Below, one piece after another: positions 8,283-16,487 of a stretch of DNA of 64,000 nt; position 1 is the stretch's first letter, and every line of letters begins with the position of its first letter. The stretch spans positions 6,064 through 70,063 of the forward strand of contig DLNB01000010.1 of the NCBI GenBank assembly GCA_002479455.1. The letters are read 5' to 3'. The DNA comes from Acetothermia bacterium UBA7521 (GTDB taxonomy: Bacteria > Bipolaricaulota > Bipolaricaulia > Bipolaricaulales > Bipolaricaulaceae). The position numbers and the translations under genes were made by a program. The notes beneath the pieces are model-generated. The model searched no databases. It was not told the origin of the DNA and saw only the letters and a list, made by a program, of their open reading frames with translations.

Positions 8283-9288
8283 GCGGACTGTGAACTTGAC
8301 GGTTCTGGGCGGTGGCGGTTGGGGGACAGCGATGGCGCGGCTGCTGGCCCGAAAGGGCGAGCATGTGTGTCTGTGGGTCCGGGACTCCGTTCAGGCCTCC
8401 GCTCTGGCCTGTGAACAGGAGAACCGGAAGTACCTCCCCGGCGTGCACCTTCCCGGAGACCTGGCGATCACGGCCGACCTCGCGGCCGCCGTGGCGTCGG
8501 CTGAGGTGCTCGTGTTCGCTGTCCCCAGCTTCGCAATGCGGGCCGTCTCGCGCCAGGCGGCCACAGCCCTGCAGTCACGCTGCCCCACGGCCGTGGTGAG
8601 CCTCGCCAAGGGCATCGAGCGGGACACGCTCAAGACGATGACCGCGGTGTTGGGCGAGGAGATTCCCGAGGCTCCGGCGTTCGCCCTGTCCGGTCCATCC
8701 CATGCCGAGGAGGTGGGACGCGACGAGCCCACCGCGGTGGTGCTTGCGGGAAAGGACCTGCAGTTGGCCGCGGAGATCCAGCGCATCCTGATGTCAGAGC
8801 GGTTCCGGATCTACCTCACGGACGACGTACGGGGGGTGGAGTACGGCGCCACGGTGAAGAACGTGATCGCGGTGGCCGCCGGGATCAGCGACGGGCTGGG
8901 GTACGGGGACAATGCCAAGGGAGCGCTGATCGCCCGTGGCCTTGCGGAGATGGTGCGATTGGCCGTGCGGCTGGGCTGTCAACGGGAGACTCTGTTCGGC
9001 CTCTCCGGTCTCGGGGATCTTGTGGCCACCTGTACCTCGCGGCACAGCCGGAACCGCGCGGTGGGGGAACGGGTTGGGCGGGGGGAGAAGATCTCGGACA
9101 TTCTGGCCGGGATGAGCATGGTCGCGGAGGGGGTGTTTGCTGCTCAGGCGGTGTGGTCGCTGGCTGGCACGAATGGTGTGGAGATGCCCATCACCGAGGC
9201 GGTCTACAGCATCCTTCGGGAGGGAGCTGCGCCTGCGGCCAAGCTCGCCGAGCTGATGGATCGCCCTCCCAAGGACGAGCGGGCCTAG
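8281..9288 (+). CDS. gpsA: Glycerol-3-phosphate dehydrogenase [NAD(P)+]
   Basis: Reduces dihydroxyacetone phosphate to sn-glycerol 3-phosphate, the backbone of bacterial-type phospholipids. 335 aa, normal length. The Rossmann dinucleotide motif is GGGGWGTAMA near residues 10-19; SLAKGIE and ALSGPSHAEEV are the conserved middle blocks. The catalytic lysine lies in GATVKNVIAVAAGISDGL, and the substrate-binding region is NAKGALIARGL. The gene is monocistronic and divergent from the MscS gene. The start could be GTG 8290 rather than 8281. Confidence 0.95.
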   Translation: MRTVNLTVLGGGGWGTAMARLLARKGEHVCLWVRDSVQASALACEQENRKYLPGVHLPGDLAITADLAAAVASAEVLVFAVPSFAMRAVSRQAATALQSRCPTAVVSLAKGIERDTLKTMTAVLGEEIPEAPAFALSGPSHAEEVGRDEPTAVVLAGKDLQLAAEIQRILMSERFRIYLTDDVRGVEYGATVKNVIAVAAGISDGLGYGDNAKGALIARGLAEMVRLAVRLGCQRETLFGLSGLGDLVATCTSRHSRNRAVGERVGRGEKISDILAGMSMVAEGVFAAQAVWSLAGTNGVEMPITEAVYSILREGAAPAAKLAELMDRPPKDERA

Positions 9289-9355
9289 ACTTCCGCCCCC
9301 CCCGGCGCGATCCCTCAAGTGGTTCGCTATCGGCACGTTGTCCGCCCCCCACCCC

Positions 9356-9384
9356 TTGACAGGGGAGATTCTCCATCTTATGAT
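9356..9384 (+). promoter_or_regulatory. Strong sigma-70 promoter of the hsp20-clpC unit
   Basis: TTGACA (9356-9361, consensus), a 17-base spacer, and TATGAT (9379-9384, 5 of 6). The spacer contains the inverted repeat GGAGA-T-TCTCC. The predicted transcription start (about 9391) falls inside the CIRCE-like operator at 9385-9411, so repressor binding would block initiation. Confidence 0.85.
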
Positions 9385-9411
9385 CTGGCAGTCGGCATAC
9401 AAGACTGCTAG
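9385..9411 (+). promoter_or_regulatory. CIRCE-like operator (HrcA-type) variant
   Basis: CTGGCAGTC - 9 bases - GACTGCTAG. The spacing and arm length are those of CIRCE (TTAGCACTC-N9-GAGTGCTAA). The left arm matches 6 of 9 and the right arm 7 of 9. The C-to-G change in one arm is mirrored by G-to-C in the other, so symmetry is kept. It starts directly after the -10 element and precedes a heat-shock gene, where HrcA operators are expected. No hrcA gene lies in this window. Confidence 0.6.
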
Positions 9412-9425
9412 AAGGAGGTGGAATC

Positions 9426-9875
9426 ATGCCGAGACTACCGGTTGTTTGGCGAGACCCGTTCGCGATTACTTCCCGGATGGGACAGATCATGGACGACTTC
9501 TTCAAAGACTTCGGGAGCTTCCCGGACCTCGAGGTGTTTCCCGGGTTCGGACAGACGGACATCTACGTGAAGGACACCAACCTCGTGATCGAGACGGAGC
9601 TTCCGGGTGCAACAAAGGATGACGTTCAGGTGAAGGTGGAGGGCGACCACTTGGTCATCGCGGGCGAGACGAAGCGGCGCGAGGAGATCCGCAACGAGAA
9701 CTACATCAGGATGGGACGTCGTTGCGGCTCGTTCCGCCGCGTGTTCCCACTTCCCAAGGAAGCGGAGGATCGGAAGGGGATCAAGGCACGTTTCGAGAAC
9801 GGCATCCTCATCGTCGAGGTCCCGCTCAAGCGGGCCCCTGAGTCGGAGGGTGCGTTCGACGTGACGGTGGAGTAG
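9426..9875 (+). CDS. Small heat-shock protein, Hsp20/alpha-crystallin family
   Basis: ATP-independent holdase chaperone, 149 aa. The N-terminal arm is rich in aromatic residues (DDFFKDFGSF). The alpha-crystallin domain runs from about residue 43 (DIYVKDTNLVIETELPG) to 140, with the GRRCGSFRRVFPLP beta-strand block and the ARFENGILIVEVP signature (the family's A-x-x-x-n-G-v-L motif). The C-terminal I-x-I-type motif is not obvious. AAGGAGGTG lies 5 bases before the ATG. It is the first gene of a heat-shock unit with the Clp ATPase, 90 bases downstream, and is controlled by the CIRCE-like site. Confidence 0.93.
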   Translation: MPRLPVVWRDPFAITSRMGQIMDDFFKDFGSFPDLEVFPGFGQTDIYVKDTNLVIETELPGATKDDVQVKVEGDHLVIAGETKRREEIRNENYIRMGRRCGSFRRVFPLPKEAEDRKGIKARFENGILIVEVPLKRAPESEGAFDVTVE

Positions 9876-9887
9876 CGCGAACGCTGG

Positions 9888-9909
9888 GGAGGGGCACCGT
9901 TGCCCCTCC
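9888..9909 (+). other. Intercistronic hairpin between hsp20 and clpC
   Basis: Perfect 9-bp stem GGAGGGGCA / TGCCCCTCC with a 4-base loop, 12 bases after the hsp20 stop. No T-tract follows, so it may be an mRNA-processing or partial attenuation element rather than a full terminator. It could set a higher hsp20 than clpC level from one promoter. Confidence 0.55.
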
Positions 9910-9965
9910 TCGGCTCCCTTCGTTGCCTCGCTGAAGGGCCGCTTGAGGAGGAGTATAGGATCTGC

Positions 9966-12620
9966 ATGAGCTACACGACGAAGCTGTGCGACCTGTGTCG
10001 CGCCCGACCGGCAACGGTGCGGGTGGACGTGGTCGAGGACGGCCGGCGCCGCACGCTCGACCTTTGCGAGCACGACTACGCTCGGCTGCGCCAGGAGCGC
10101 CCAAGATCTCCTTGGGAGTCGTTGTTTGAAGAATTCTCCTCCTTGGAAGGCAGTCGGTGGGGGGAGGACCGCGAGGCGGTGGATGTGCAGGCCTATCTCT
10201 CTCAACAGGCGCGCGATCTGCTCCAGGCAGCGGCCAAGGTCGCGGTGGGGTTCGGGAGAAGGGAGCTGGACACGGAGCACGTGCTCCACGCCCTCACCGA
10301 GAGCGAGGCCGTGCGGGAGATCCTCCGGGGGTTCAAGTTGTCCGCGGACGACGTGCGCGGGCACGTCGAGCACAACGCCCCGCGGGGTGACCTGCGGGCC
10401 GAGAAGGGCGACACAGTTCGGATTGGGGTCACACCCCGCGTGAAGGCCGTACTGGAAAGGGCGTTGCTCGCATCCCGCGAGCTGGGGCACACCTATGTCG
10501 GGCCCGAGCACCTGTTGGTCGGTCTCGTCGACGAACCCGATGGCCTGGGGGGTGACATCCTCCGCCGGTACGGCGTGACGCCGGAGGGTGTGCGCCGGAA
10601 AGCGGTACAGACGGTCGGCCACGGCAAGGAGGGCGGTGGAGGAGCGCCATCGGCCACGCCCACTCTCGACAAGCACGTCCGGGATTTGACCGCGCTCGCG
10701 CGCGAGGGGAAGCTCGACCCGGTCATCGGTCGGGCCAAGGAGATCGAGACGGTGATCGAAGTCTTGGCCCGGCGCAAGAAGAACAACCCCGTGCTCATCG
10801 GGGAACCAGGCGTCGGGAAGACGGCGATCGTCGAGGGCCTCGCCCAGCGGATCGTGCGCGGCGAGGTGCCGGAGGTCCTTCGCGAGAAGCGATTGGTCGA
10901 GCTTTCGGTGAACTCCCTCGTCGCGGGGACGAAGTACCGCGGGGAGTTCGAAGAGCGGGTGAAGGAGATCCTCGACGAGATCCTTGCTCATCAGGACGAG
11001 CTGGTCTTGTTCATTGACGAGCTGCACACGATCGTCGGGGCCGGACAGGCCGAGGGAGGCCTGGACATCGCCAACACCCTCAAGCCGGCGCTGGCGCGGG
11101 GCGAACTCCACCTCATCGGTGCCACCACGCTTAACGAGTACCAGAAGCACGTGGAGAAGGACGCGGCGTTGGAGCGTCGGTTCCAGCCGGTGTTCATCGC
11201 TGAACCGACCGTGGACCAGACGGTGCACATCCTGCGCGGGTTGCGGGACCGGCTGGAAGCCCACCACAAGGTGCGCATCACCGACGAGGCGATCGTCGCC
11301 GCGGCCGAGCTCTCCGACCGCTACATCAGCGGGCGCTACCTCCCGGACAAGGCGATTGACCTGGTGGACCAGGCCGGGGCGCGGGTGCGGATCGCCACCA
11401 CCTCCCGACCGGCCGAGGTCCAGGAGCTGGAGGCAGAGATCAAGGCCTTGAAGCGCGAACAGGATTACGCCACGTCCCGGAAGCAGTTCGACCGGGCCAA
11501 GGAGATCGAGGTCTCCATCGCCGACAAGGAGAAGTCCCTCGCCCAGGCCACCGAGGTGTGGAAGAAGGGTGTCGCCTCGGGGACGCCGGAGGTCCGGGCC
11601 GAGCGCGTGGCGGAGATCGTGTCCTCCCTCACCGGGATTCCGGTAGCCGACCTCACCGCCGAGGAGAAGGCGAAGCTCCTCAAGCTCGAGGAGGTCCTGC
11701 ACGAGCGGGTCGTGGGGCAGGACCAAGCGGTGGCCGCGGTGAGCGCGGCGGTGCGCCTATCCCGCGCCGGGCTGAAGGAGGGACACCGCCCGATCGCCAC
11801 GTTCCTCTTCCTCGGGCCGACGGGGGTCGGGAAGACGGAGCTCGCCAAGACGCTTGCCTGGGCAGTGTTCGGGGACGAAGAGGCTGTGGCCCGCGTTGAC
11901 ATGAGCGAGTACACCGAGCGCCACACTGTGTCCCGTCTCGTCGGGGCCCCGCCAGGGTACGTGGGGTACGAGGAGGGGGGGCAGCTCACGGAGCGGGTGC
12001 GACGCCGGCCGTACAGCGTGGTCCTCCTTGACGAGATCGAGAAGGCCCACCCCGAGGTCCACAACATCCTGCTGCAGGTGTTCGACGACGGCCGCCTCAC
12101 CGACGGCAAGGGCCGCGTGGTGGACTTCTCGAACACGATCCTCATCGCCACGAGCAACGTCGGCAGCGACCTCATCCAGGCCAACCTCGTTGCCCCTGAA
12201 GGGCGACGCCAGGACTACAAGGCCCTCAAGGAGCGGCTGATGGAGGACCTGCATCGCCACTTCCGGCCGGAGTTCCTGAACCGGATCGATGAGGTGATCG
12301 TGTTCCACGCCCTGACGAAGGACCACATCCGCGACATCGTCTCTCTGCAGCTGGAGCGGGTGCGGCGGGTGGCGAAGGGCCAGGGGGTGGATCTCGAGTT
12401 CGACCCCTCGCTTATCGACCACCTTGCTGAGGTCGGGTACCGGCCCGAGTACGGGGCCCGCGAGCTCAAGCGGCGGATCCGGGCCGAGGTCGAGAACTCT
12501 CTTGCCAACGCTCTCCTCAATGGGGGGATCTCCGAGGGCGACGCCGTTCGCGTTGTGTACGACCCCAGCCAATGCCAGACGCGATTCGACAGGATCTCTG
12601 CCGGAAGCGGCTCCGGGTGA
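9966..12620 (+). CDS. clpC: ClpC/ClpE-type AAA+ unfoldase with N-terminal Cys motif
   Basis: Hsp100 unfoldase, 884 aa from ATG 9966. A short metal-binding head has CDLC (Cys8, Cys11) and Cys34 in LCEHDY, as in ClpE or ATP-guanido-kinase-type activators. Next come the Clp N domain ([18 protein letters not shown]), AAA-1 with Walker A GEPGVGKT (about residues 279-286), a UVR-like coiled-coil middle domain (residues about 485-515), and AAA-2 with Walker [13 protein letters not shown] (about 617-628) and [10 protein letters not shown]. The short middle domain argues for ClpC/ClpE (a ClpP partner) rather than ClpB. It is cotranscribed with hsp20. An upstream in-frame start at 9900 lies in the hairpin and is rejected. 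Confidence 0.92.
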   Translation: MSYTTKLCDLCRARPATVRVDVVEDGRRRTLDLCEHDYARLRQERPRSPWESLFEEFSSLEGSRWGEDREAVDVQAYLSQQARDLLQAAAKVAVGFGRRELDTEHVLHALTESEAVREILRGFKLSADDVRGHVEHNAPRGDLRAEKGDTVRIGVTPRVKAVLERALLASRELGHTYVGPEHLLVGLVDEPDGLGGDILRRYGVTPEGVRRKAVQTVGHGKEGGGGAPSATPTLDKHVRDLTALAREGKLDPVIGRAKEIETVIEVLARRKKNNPVLIGEPGVGKTAIVEGLAQRIVRGEVPEVLREKRLVELSVNSLVAGTKYRGEFEERVKEILDEILAHQDELVLFIDELHTIVGAGQAEGGLDIANTLKPALARGELHLIGATTLNEYQKHVEKDAALERRFQPVFIAEPTVDQTVHILRGLRDRLEAHHKVRITDEAIVAAAELSDRYISGRYLPDKAIDLVDQAGARVRIATTSRPAEVQELEAEIKALKREQDYATSRKQFDRAKEIEVSIADKEKSLAQATEVWKKGVASGTPEVRAERVAEIVSSLTGIPVADLTAEEKAKLLKLEEVLHERVVGQDQAVAAVSAAVRLSRAGLKEGHRPIATFLFLGPTGVGKTELAKTLAWAVFGDEEAVARVDMSEYTERHTVSRLVGAPPGYVGYEEGGQLTERVRRRPYSVVLLDEIEKAHPEVHNILLQVFDDGRLTDGKGRVVDFSNTILIATSNVGSDLIQANLVAPEGRRQDYKALKERLMEDLHRHFRPEFLNRIDEVIVFHALTKDHIRDIVSLQLERVRRVAKGQGVDLEFDPSLIDHLAEVGYRPEYGARELKRRIRAEVENSLANALLNGGISEGDAVRVVYDPSQCQTRFDRISAGSGSG

Positions 12621-12687
12621 AAGGCGAACAGCTACGGTAGCGGGCGGACACCCGCGTCTCCACGACCAACCCAGGGTCTGTCTAAGT

Positions 12688-12716
12688 TTGACGTGGTGGA
12701 TCGATGATGCTAGACT
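12688..12716 (+). promoter_or_regulatory. Promoter of the TolB-like propeller gene
   Basis: TTGACG (12688-12693), a 17-base spacer, and TAGACT (12711-12716). The predicted start is near 12723, inside the adjoining inverted repeat. This leaves a leader of about 44 bases ending in GGGGGAGGAG, which places translation at ATG 12767 and excludes the in-frame ATG at 12704. Confidence 0.7.
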
Positions 12717-12729
12717 GCATCGGCAGTCT
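12712..12729 (+). promoter_or_regulatory. Inverted repeat overlapping -10 and start site
   Basis: AGACTGC-ATCG-GCAGTCT, a perfect 7-bp inverted repeat with a 4-base centre. It overlaps the last bases of the -10 hexamer and the expected transcription start, so it could be a repressor site or a 5' mRNA hairpin. It shares the GACTGC/GCAGTC half-site with the CIRCE-like element at 9385, but the arms face the other way. Confidence 0.5.
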
Positions 12730-12766
12730 CACGCAAAGCAGCCGCGTCCAGAACAAGGGGGAGGAG

Positions 12767-13807
12767 ATGGGGCAAGCGACGTTGGAAGCGATCGGGTTAG
12801 TGCTGGCTGTGGTGTTGGCCATCGGGCTGGTCGTGGTGTGGCAAGGCGGCCAGAAGGTGGCCATCGAGGACGTGCAGCCGTCGTGGGGTTGGTACATCGA
12901 CCCCAAGGATCCTGAGGGGAAACTGACCACGGCGATCTGGTTCGTGTCGAACCGCGCCGACCTGTCCAAGAGGAACGCTCCGCGGGAGCTGTTCGTGGCG
13001 CCCCCGGCACCGGGTGCGGAGGAGTCCCTCACGCGGATCACGATTGACACGTTCGATGACCGCCAGCCAGCGGTGTCTCCGGACGGGAGCCGAGTGGCGT
13101 ACGTTTCCAACAAGCACGGTCAAGCACAGGGTAATGTCTACCTTTACGACATTCTCAAGGGGACCCACACCCGGGTCACCTACCGCCCTCAAGGGCTCGA
13201 TTCGATGCCTGCCTGGAGTCCCCTCAAGGACGGCCAAGGGCAGCACAGCGAGCTGATCATCGTCTCCGACCTGTACAGCAAGATCCCCCAGCTCTACCGG
13301 GTGAACATCCCCACCGGGACGTGGACCCAGATCACGTACAGCCAGTACCCGATCTCGTCACCTCACGTGTCCCCCGATGGTCGGTACATTGCGTATACCA
13401 TGGACGTGAACGGGAATACGGACATCTACGTCATGGACTACGACGGCCGGAATGTGCAGCGGATCACCTCGCACCCGAAGCAGGATCAGAACCCGAAGTG
13501 GTGCCCGAAATGGGATACGGGGTATTGGATCGCGTTCGAATCCGATCGTACCGGTGACTGGAACGTGTACCTGATCAACCCGTTCACCAAGGAGGAGCGG
13601 CCGGTCACGCAGCACCCTGGAGCAGACTTCGCTCCAGCGTGGTCTCCCGCTCCCGATGGGAAGTCACTTGTGTTCGTTTCGGATCGCGATGCGGCGAAGA
13701 GCCCGGGCTATCGATACAGCATCTACCTTGTTCCCGATGTGTGGGGAACGATTCAGCCTACGACTGGGGAAGTGGAGACGTTCCGGGTCACGGGGCGCGT
13801 GCAGTAG
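12767..13807 (+). CDS. Membrane-anchored TolB-like beta-propeller protein
   Basis: 346 aa. A single N-terminal membrane segment (LEAIGLVLAVVLAIGLVVVW) anchors a periplasmic or extracellular domain built of PD40/TolB-type repeats. Blades are visible as QPAVSPDGSRVAYVSN, SSPHVSPDGRYIAYT, PKWDTGYWIAFESDR and APAWSPAPDGKSLVFVSDRD. The family senses or binds envelope partners; no enzymatic residue set is apparent. The gene follows the Clp ATPase but has its own promoter, and 63 bases later meets a convergent gene. Confidence 0.75.
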   Translation: MGQATLEAIGLVLAVVLAIGLVVVWQGGQKVAIEDVQPSWGWYIDPKDPEGKLTTAIWFVSNRADLSKRNAPRELFVAPPAPGAEESLTRITIDTFDDRQPAVSPDGSRVAYVSNKHGQAQGNVYLYDILKGTHTRVTYRPQGLDSMPAWSPLKDGQGQHSELIIVSDLYSKIPQLYRVNIPTGTWTQITYSQYPISSPHVSPDGRYIAYTMDVNGNTDIYVMDYDGRNVQRITSHPKQDQNPKWCPKWDTGYWIAFESDRTGDWNVYLINPFTKEERPVTQHPGADFAPAWSPAPDGKSLVFVSDRDAAKSPGYRYSIYLVPDVWGTIQPTTGEVETFRVTGRVQ

Positions 13808-13870
13808 GGGGACCAGCGGTCACGGCGGACCACAGGCTCTCAACGGGGACGGAGGGCGGCGCGGGCAGTT

Positions 13871-14353
13871 CTAATCAGACCGCTTTCCCGTGATCTCCGC
13901 GATGTCCAGCCGGAGAACGGTCACGCGATCGTAGGCCGCGTCATCGGGGAGTTGGCGCCGCTCAACGCTGCCGGGATCCTTCTCCTGGTGGGAGAGGAGC
14001 ACGCGCAGACCGTGAGCCTTTCCGTCGCGGTCCGTGACCACCCTCATCCGTCCCCGCACTACGACCGAGCGATAGGCGTGGCTGCACTCGCCCTCCCTGT
14101 ACCCGAGATCCTCCACGACCGTCGCGCAGACATGGGGGGTCTCTCGGAGGATGTCGAGCTTGAGCCCGTTGTGAGCGCAGTGGAAGTAGAGCGCGTTCTC
14201 CTGGGCGGTGTAGCCGTAATTGAGCGTGACGACGTAGGGCTCCCCGTCGCGGCACATCGCTAGTGCCATGTACCTTTGGCTGCAGAGCACGGCATCGATC
14301 TCGCTCCGTTCGACGATCTCCCTCTCCGCTCGGCGCATGTGGTAGGTCGGCAT
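13871..14353 (-). CDS. Pyridoxamine 5'-phosphate oxidase-like (NimA-type) flavin-binding protein
   Basis: 160 aa split-barrel protein. MRRAEREI at the N-terminus, then a YMALAMCRDGEPYVVTLNYGY strand pair and LYFHCAHNGLKLDIL, are typical of the NimA/PNPOx-like group, which binds FMN or F420 and includes nitroimidazole-resistance proteins. The substrate is unknown. The ATG at 14353 has no ribosome binding site, but a TATCAT hexamer lies at 14370-14365, implying a nearly leaderless message. An in-frame GTG at 14398 lies upstream of that hexamer and is less likely. Confidence 0.8.
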   Translation of the reverse strand: MPTYHMRRAEREIVERSEIDAVLCSQRYMALAMCRDGEPYVVTLNYGYTAQENALYFHCAHNGLKLDILRETPHVCATVVEDLGYREGECSHAYRSVVVRGRMRVVTDRDGKAHGLRVLLSHQEKDPGSVERRQLPDDAAYDRVTVLRLDIAEITGKRSD

Positions 14354-14560
14354 GGGATCTACATGATAGCGCAGAGACCTCGTCCACCGCTTCTCCACGA
14401 CGGGCTTCCCACCCTTGACCGCAGAGGCATTCCGTGATCCGGTATCCGTGGCCCGTTCTTCTCCCCCCAGTGCTCATCACCCGTCACCGATCGCAAGGGG
14501 GCCTCCGTGGGCCCCTGTGCTCAGCGGTTAGAACACGGTCGGTACGCACGTGGGGGAGCC

Positions 14561-15214
14561 TCAGCGGGATGGCAGGAGGTAGAGGAAGATCGCGAAGTAG
14601 TGGCACATCCCGGCTGCAAGAACCATGAGGTGCCAGATGGCGTGGTTGAACGGGAGTTTCTTCCACGCGTAGAACACGATCCCCAGGGTGTAGATTACCC
14701 CGCCGGTGAATAGGAACACGAGCGCGCCGAACGGAACGTGCGCCACGACCTGTCGCGCCGCCACCACGATGAGCCACCCCATCGCGATGTAGGTGACGAC
14801 CGATGCCTTGCGCAAGCGACCCAAGAATAGGGATTTGAACAGGACGCCGAGAACGGCCATCGCCCACACGACCCCGAGGAGCGTCCACCCCCACGGGTTC
14901 CAGAGGCGGATCACGAGGAACGGGGTGTACGTTCCGGCGATGAGGAGGTAGATCGAGGCGTGATCGAGAACGCGGAACACGGCCTTCGCCCGGGGGTGTG
15001 TCAGGCTGTGGTAGAGGGTTGAGGCGAGGTGCGTCAGGACGAGGGTCGTCCCGTACACGACAAGGCTTGCGACCTGGCCTGAGCTCGCTCCCCTTAGCAC
15101 CCCGAGCACGATGAGGGCGGCGAGTCCGGCCAAGCTGAGCGCCGTCGCCACGCCGTGGGTGACGGCATTGGCGATCTCCTCTCCCAGCGAGTACTTGGGA
15201 AGGCCCCGGTTCAT
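14561..15214 (-). CDS. Hemolysin III / PAQR-family membrane protein
   Basis: 217-aa, seven-helix membrane protein of the HlyIII/PAQR family. Diagnostic features are EEIANAVTHGVATALSLAG at the start, SLYHS-like STLYHSLTH (first His of the metal site), LDHASIYLLIAGTYTPF, and the C-terminal NHAIWHLMVLAAGMCHYFA carrying the last His residues. In bacteria the family affects lipid or osmotic physiology; its reaction is unsettled. ATG 15214 overlaps the upstream DUF362 stop (ATGA at 15211-15214), so the two are translated together. Confidence 0.9.
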   Translation of the reverse strand: MNRGLPKYSLGEEIANAVTHGVATALSLAGLAALIVLGVLRGASSGQVASLVVYGTTLVLTHLASTLYHSLTHPRAKAVFRVLDHASIYLLIAGTYTPFLVIRLWNPWGWTLLGVVWAMAVLGVLFKSLFLGRLRKASVVTYIAMGWLIVVAARQVVAHVPFGALVFLFTGGVIYTLGIVFYAWKKLPFNHAIWHLMVLAAGMCHYFAIFLYLLPSR

Positions 15215-16395
15215 GCGGACACCCTGCGCCGGCGAGCACGGCGCCCCGCCCGAAGGAACGGGCGCACCACCTGCCCCAGAACCGATCGTCTGAGCGCGAT
15301 CGCGCGGAATCGGCACACCTCGTGGCAGCACATGCAGCGAATGCACGTTTGCCGGGTGACCCGTGCTCTGCCCCGCACCACAGTGGCAGCTCCGGTCGGG
15401 CAGATCTGGGCACACGCAGCGCACCCCACGCACTGCCTGGCTACCACCCGTGGATGGACGGTGAGCTGACGGGTGACCCACCGTGCGAGGAACCGGGGGG
15501 CGCGGCCCACGATCTCTCCCGCTTGGATCGGCGGGAGTTTGAACCTGGGCACAGCGACGGATGCGATGGGCACACCTACAACTTGGATCTCGTCCGAGCT
15601 GCTCACACCCAGGCCGAGCCCGGTGGCGTAGCGGGTCGTACCGACCGCAAGGGGTTCAAGCCCGATGATCCGGGACGCTACGGCATCCACGGCCACCGCG
15701 TCCTTGCTGGCGAGGACCACGCCCAGATCGCGGAGGGCGCCGTTGGCGGGGCCGGGTCCCTCCATCGCCACGATCCCGTCCATGATCGTCAGGTGGGGCC
15801 GGGCTGCGGCAAAGATGTCCACGAGCACCTGGTTGAACTCGGGCGGGTTCTTGTATTGCCCATGGAATGCAACCCGCAACCCGCCTGGGATCGTGCCGTA
15901 CAGGTTCTTCACCGCGCCTGTGAACAGGGTCAGGGAGTGCGTCTTCAGCTTGGGGAGGTTGACGATCACGTCAGCTTCGACCACCTCGCGGGCGAGGTAG
16001 AACTCCTTCAGGACGGCCCCGTTCCACGGAACGCGGACGAACCCCGTTTCGCGCAGGTTGACGAGGCGCACTCCGAGCCGATCGCACACCGTTCGGTGCC
16101 CCGAGACCTCGAATCCGTCCGGCGTGGAAGGATGGAGGTCGTCCCCTACCGTGATATGGGGGGTGATCTCCTTGAGGAAGGTGAGCACCGATGCTGTGAA
16201 CGAGGGGTGGGTGATGATCCCTCGCTCAGGCGGAGACGGCGGCGAGAGGTGGTTGACCTTCACGAACACCTTCGCCCGCGGTCGGACGATTGCGGGGAGG
16301 CCCCCGATGTCGGCGAGCACAGCCGCGACGGCAGATCGGGTCTCCGACTCGTCGTAGCTGTGAGCTCTCCTTACGGCAACCACGGCTTGGTTCAT
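15211..16395 (-). CDS. DUF362 domain plus two-cluster ferredoxin protein
   Basis: 394 aa. The N-terminal DUF362 domain (about residues 1-310) has VFVKVNHLSPPSPPERGIITHP, NLPKLKTHSLTLFTGAVKNL and the SSSDEIQVVG region. A C-terminal 2[4Fe-4S] module follows, with CVGCAACAQICP and CIRCMCCHEVC. Such proteins are predicted iron-sulfur oxidoreductases of unknown substrate, frequent in anaerobes. GGAGG lies 11 bases before ATG 16395; longer in-frame starts read into unrelated sequence. It is co-translated with the hemolysin III gene. Confidence 0.88.
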   Translation of the reverse strand: MNQAVVAVRRAHSYDESETRSAVAAVLADIGGLPAIVRPRAKVFVKVNHLSPPSPPERGIITHPSFTASVLTFLKEITPHITVGDDLHPSTPDGFEVSGHRTVCDRLGVRLVNLRETGFVRVPWNGAVLKEFYLAREVVEADVIVNLPKLKTHSLTLFTGAVKNLYGTIPGGLRVAFHGQYKNPPEFNQVLVDIFAAARPHLTIMDGIVAMEGPGPANGALRDLGVVLASKDAVAVDAVASRIIGLEPLAVGTTRYATGLGLGVSSSDEIQVVGVPIASVAVPRFKLPPIQAGEIVGRAPRFLARWVTRQLTVHPRVVARQCVGCAACAQICPTGAATVVRGRARVTRQTCIRCMCCHEVCRFRAIALRRSVLGQVVRPFLRAGRRARRRRVSA

Positions 16396-16487
16396 GTCCG
16401 GCAATACCTCCGGGCAGGGCGTCTGGCCTTGGGCTCGGCAGTGTCCGCCAACTCCGCCTTCGGCACAACGAGTGGCCGGGGAATCTG

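Noticed and set aside
9435..11726. A 763-codon open frame on the minus strand opposite hsp20 and clpC
   Set aside because: It mirrors the GC-rich third positions of the real genes, has no recognisable domain, and the plus-strand frames carry clear Hsp20 and Clp motifs.
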